Shown here piece after piece: positions 61,831 through 64,000 of a stretch of 64,000 nucleotides of DNA. A program made the translations under genes and the position numbers. The DNA is from Desulfocicer sp963675955 (GTDB lineage Bacteria; Desulfobacterota; Desulfobacteria; Desulfobacterales; Desulfobacteraceae), in NCBI GenBank assembly GCA_963675955.2, contig CAXXVR010000002.1, positions 682,001-746,000 of the forward strand. Reading direction: 5' to 3'. A model generated the notes under the pieces. The model saw only the letters and a program-made list of their open reading frames with translations. It searched no databases and was not told the DNA's origin. The stretch's first letter is position 1; each line of letters begins with the position of its first letter.

Positions 61831-62002
61831 TAACATTTTTTCAGTCGCCGACCCTCTTTTGTAGGTGGCCGACAACTATTTTGTTGATGGCCCTGGCGGT
61901 TAATCCACCATAGAAAAAGTTGAAATCACTTTTATGGCAGTACATTCAAGTGATTTCGTATACATTCAGGATATCAACCATAGTGTAATGAGGAACATGA
62001 TG

Positions 62003-62437
62003 ATGGAAAACATGGCAAATAAAGTAGCCCGAATTCCGAATTTAGTAGACTGGTCCACAGGTGAAGTAAGATTAATGAGTGCAAAATGCAACTCCTGTGA
62101 TACTTACTTTTTCCCAAAAGAACATTATCAGCATCGCCCCGGGTGTTCAAGGGAGGGTGTGGAAGATGTTCTGCTTCCCAACAAGGGGAAACTTGCAAGT
62201 TATACCATTCAGTACTATCCATGTCCCGCACCATTTAAAACAGATAGAAAAATTACCCCATACGGTATTGGTCTGGTCGAGTTTGAAGATGAAAAAATAC
62301 AGGTCACCGGTATCATAACGGAAACCGATCTGAAATCTCTCAAGATCGGGATGAAAATGGAAACCACCCTTCTTGAGATGTTTACTAATGAGGAAAAACA
62401 GCAGGTTGTAACCTGGGCATTTCGAGCGGTTAAATAA
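62003..62437 (+). CDS. OB-fold/zinc-ribbon protein (DUF35 family), thiolase partner
   Basis: About 144 residues from ATG 62003 (AGGA 8 bases upstream); longer in-frame starts to 61934 lack a ribosome binding site. N-terminal rubredoxin-like ribbon with C-x2-C (KCNSCDTYFFP) and HRPGC, followed by an OB-fold (ASYTIQYYPCPAPF, YGIGLVEFEDEKIQVTGII). DUF35 proteins form complexes with SCP-x-type thiolases, as in BbsA/BbsB of benzylsuccinate degradation, and shape the acyl-CoA site. The thiolase gene follows. Confidence 0.85.
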   Translation: MENMANKVARIPNLVDWSTGEVRLMSAKCNSCDTYFFPKEHYQHRPGCSREGVEDVLLPNKGKLASYTIQYYPCPAPFKTDRKITPYGIGLVEFEDEKIQVTGIITETDLKSLKIGMKMETTLLEMFTNEEKQQVVTWAFRAVK

Positions 62438-62585
62438 ACTGGTATCATACGCTATATGTGTCAGTCTTAAGTTCTCCGCTTTGAAGGTACAAAATGTGTC
62501 TATTTAAAATTAAAAACTGTACAGGAAGCATAAAAAACGAGAATTAAGGGATTATGACCAATAAACATAATAGGGGATAATTACA

Positions 62586-63767
62586 ATGAGGGACGTATAT
62601 ATAATTGGAACAGGAATTCACCCGTGGATGGGTTTTTCTGAAAAAGTATTCACCGATTTTGCAGATGTTGCTGTTAATAATGCTTTAAAAGACGCTAACA
62701 TAGAATGGAAAAAAATTGAAGCCATCATGGCAGGCATTTTTATTTATGGTGGTAATGCCGGTCACCTCTCCGGTCAATACCTGGAAAGCATTTTTGGTGA
62801 AACCGGTATTCCGGTGGTCAACGTATACAACGCATGCGCCACCGGATCTGCCTCCATGAGAATGGCCTATAACAGTGTTGCCGCAGGTGAGACAGATACA
62901 ACCCTGGCTTTTGGTGCAGATGTATCGCCCAAGGGGTTCCTCACAGCTAAATCAGATAACGCCGTACAGGACAGGGACGTTATCCGATGGAAAATGGGTG
63001 GTTTGCCGAATCCCATTTACTGGGCACTGGAATGCCGGAAAAGAATGGAAAAATACGATACTACTGAGGAGGATCTTGCAAGGGTCAAGGTGTTGATGAG
63101 TGAGTATGGTTCCAAAAATCCAGACGCTCGCTTTAAAAAGGCCTATACCATGGAAGAGGTCCTGAATTCCGTCTATGTGTGTGATCCGCTGAGACTTTAT
63201 GAAATTTGTCCTGTGAGTACAGGTGGTGCGGCGGTTATTGTGACAGCCGATGAGGAACTGATCGCAAAAGCTGACAATCCGGTGAAGATTAACGCCACCA
63301 CCATGGGAAGCTCCATTTATGGAGATCCCACCATAAGAATTTCTGCTCTGTCCTGTCCGGCCGTTGCCGAAGCACCCATGCTCAGTGAAAGTTATTCCGC
63401 TTCCCAGCAGGCTTATAAAAAAGCAGGTATTGGGCCTGAGGATATCGATATTCTTGAATTGCCGGACAACAGCTCCTGGCATTATCTGGTGTATCTGGAA
63501 ACCTGCGGATTCTGTAAAGAGGGAGAAGCCGATAAAATGCTGCGCGACGGCCAGACGAAAATCGGTGGGAAATTGCCCGTGAATCCAAGTGGTGGTTTTT
63601 CTTCACATGGAGAGGCGCTTTCGGCCCAGGCACTCTGGCAGGTTATTGAGGTTGCCAATCAGCTAAGAGGAAGATGTGGCCAGCGTCAGGTAGAAGGTGC
63701 AAAAGTAGGAATGGCACAGACCTATGGGCTCATGGGCAACAGTGGTACCACTATTTTGTCTATTTAA
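62586..63767 (+). CDS. Thiolase family protein (SCP-x/BbsB type)
   Basis: 393 residues. Active-site Cys in NACATGSASMRMAY, the His region PSGGFSSHGEALSAQAL, and a C-terminal GNSGTTIL in place of the classical C-x-G motif, as in SCP-x-type thiolases that pair with DUF35 proteins. It likely cleaves a 3-oxoacyl-CoA, possibly branched or cyclic. GGGGAT lies upstream of the ATG. It is the last enzyme gene of the CoA segment and is followed by a hairpin. Confidence 0.9.
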   Translation: MRDVYIIGTGIHPWMGFSEKVFTDFADVAVNNALKDANIEWKKIEAIMAGIFIYGGNAGHLSGQYLESIFGETGIPVVNVYNACATGSASMRMAYNSVAAGETDTTLAFGADVSPKGFLTAKSDNAVQDRDVIRWKMGGLPNPIYWALECRKRMEKYDTTEEDLARVKVLMSEYGSKNPDARFKKAYTMEEVLNSVYVCDPLRLYEICPVSTGGAAVIVTADEELIAKADNPVKINATTMGSSIYGDPTIRISALSCPAVAEAPMLSESYSASQQAYKKAGIGPEDIDILELPDNSSWHYLVYLETCGFCKEGEADKMLRDGQTKIGGKLPVNPSGGFSSHGEALSAQALWQVIEVANQLRGRCGQRQVEGAKVGMAQTYGLMGNSGTTILSI

Positions 63768-63800
63768 TCTGTCTGGTCGATCGGTGTGCCGCAATAAAAA

Positions 63801-63842
63801 ATGAAAAAGCAGTTACTGACAACCCCAGCCCTGCTTTTTCAT
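63801..63842 (+). terminator. Hairpin terminator after thiolase (family A core type)
   Basis: ATGAAAAAGCAG (63801-63812) and CTGCTTTTTCAT (63831-63842), a 12-bp perfect stem with the same arms as the core of the short family A copy at 478-579. The T-rich distal arm and its position after the thiolase stop make it a probable terminator derived from that repeat. Confidence 0.6.
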
Positions 63843-63916
63843 GTAAAAAGTTCACCTGTCCATGGTTCTCAATATCTATAAAATATTCTAAAGCATTTAC
63901 TTATGAGGAGAAAAAC

Positions 63917-64000
63917 ATGAAAAAGCAGATATTAAGTATTCTTGCTGCCGGTGTCATGGTTCTTTTTGTTTCAGGGCTCTGCTCAGCAAAACCGATTACG
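63917..64000 (+). CDS. Start of an exported protein, truncated by the window end
   Basis: The first 28 codons form a signal peptide: positive start MKKQ, hydrophobic ILSILAAGVMVLFVSGL, then CSA-KP as a probable cleavage site (a lipobox is less likely). GAGGAG lies 7 bases upstream. Such starts are common in periplasmic binding proteins of ABC or TRAP transporters, but too little is present to assign a family. Confidence 0.8.
   Translation, partial: MKKQILSILAAGVMVLFVSGLCSAKPIT

Overview
The window looks like chromosomal DNA of an anaerobic, probably sulfate-reducing member of the Desulfobacterota (Desulfobacteraceae-like). This is inferred from gene content: five molybdopterin oxidoreductases of the DMSO-reductase superfamily with ferredoxin-type partners, a four-subunit 2-oxoacid:ferredoxin oxidoreductase, ADP-forming acyl-CoA synthetases, CoA-transferases, acyl-CoA dehydrogenases, a TRAP transporter fragment, a TnpB relic and a selenocysteine-containing thiol oxidoreductase. 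No rRNA, tRNA or CRISPR array is visible.

Layout. 0-4.2 kb: end of a TRAP permease, a large FAD/Fe-S D-lactate-dehydrogenase-like oxidase, then an island of nested palindromic repeats. 4.3-8.6 kb: IclR regulator, B3/B4-domain protein, a frameshifted ADP-forming acyl-CoA synthetase and a 330-bp MITE-like element. 8.8-11.5 kb: molybdopterin oxidoreductase plus four-cluster ferredoxin. 11.6-16.8 kb: MMPL/RND transporter, LolA-like protein and DUF1302-like outer-membrane protein, bracketed and interrupted by copies of one repeat family. 17.5-20 kb: a second molybdopterin oxidoreductase/ferredoxin pair. 20.2-21.4 kb: a small gene split by a repeat, then a DsbA-like selenoprotein (in-frame TGA plus SECIS-like hairpin). 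21.4-33.5 kb: HutD, MarR-GNAT regulator, KorDABC, a YjiH-type transporter, urocanate hydratase, CaiB-type CoA-transferase and two acyl-CoA dehydrogenases. 33.6-39.1 kb: TnpB relic and a livHMGFJ-type ABC transporter.

39.8-56.9 kb carries three modules related to pyrogallol-phloroglucinol transhydroxylase (large plus small subunit). Module 1 has an SCP2-like N-terminal fusion and a sigma-54 promoter facing a divergent sigma-54 activator. Module 2 has a four-cluster small subunit and an altered active site. Module 3 is closest to the classical enzyme. Between them lie a CoA-transferase-GNAT fusion, a universal stress protein and mobB (molybdenum cofactor). 57.2-63.8 kb: cupin, SDR, separate beta and alpha subunits of an ADP-forming acyl-CoA synthetase, enoyl-CoA hydratase, an OB-fold/zinc-ribbon protein and a thiolase, then the start of an exported protein.

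Read together, the right half looks like an anaerobic catabolic island. Hydroxylated ring compounds would be rearranged or hydroxylated by the transhydroxylase-type enzymes, reduced by the SDR, and carried as CoA thioesters through hydratase and thiolase, with energy recovered by ADP-forming CoA ligases. The middle looks like a histidine/urocanate-related module without HutH; the acyl-CoA dehydrogenases and CoA-transferase suggest entry from a saturated imidazole acid (hypothesis). Intergenic space is unusually rich in short palindromic mobile repeats; at least four families are described.
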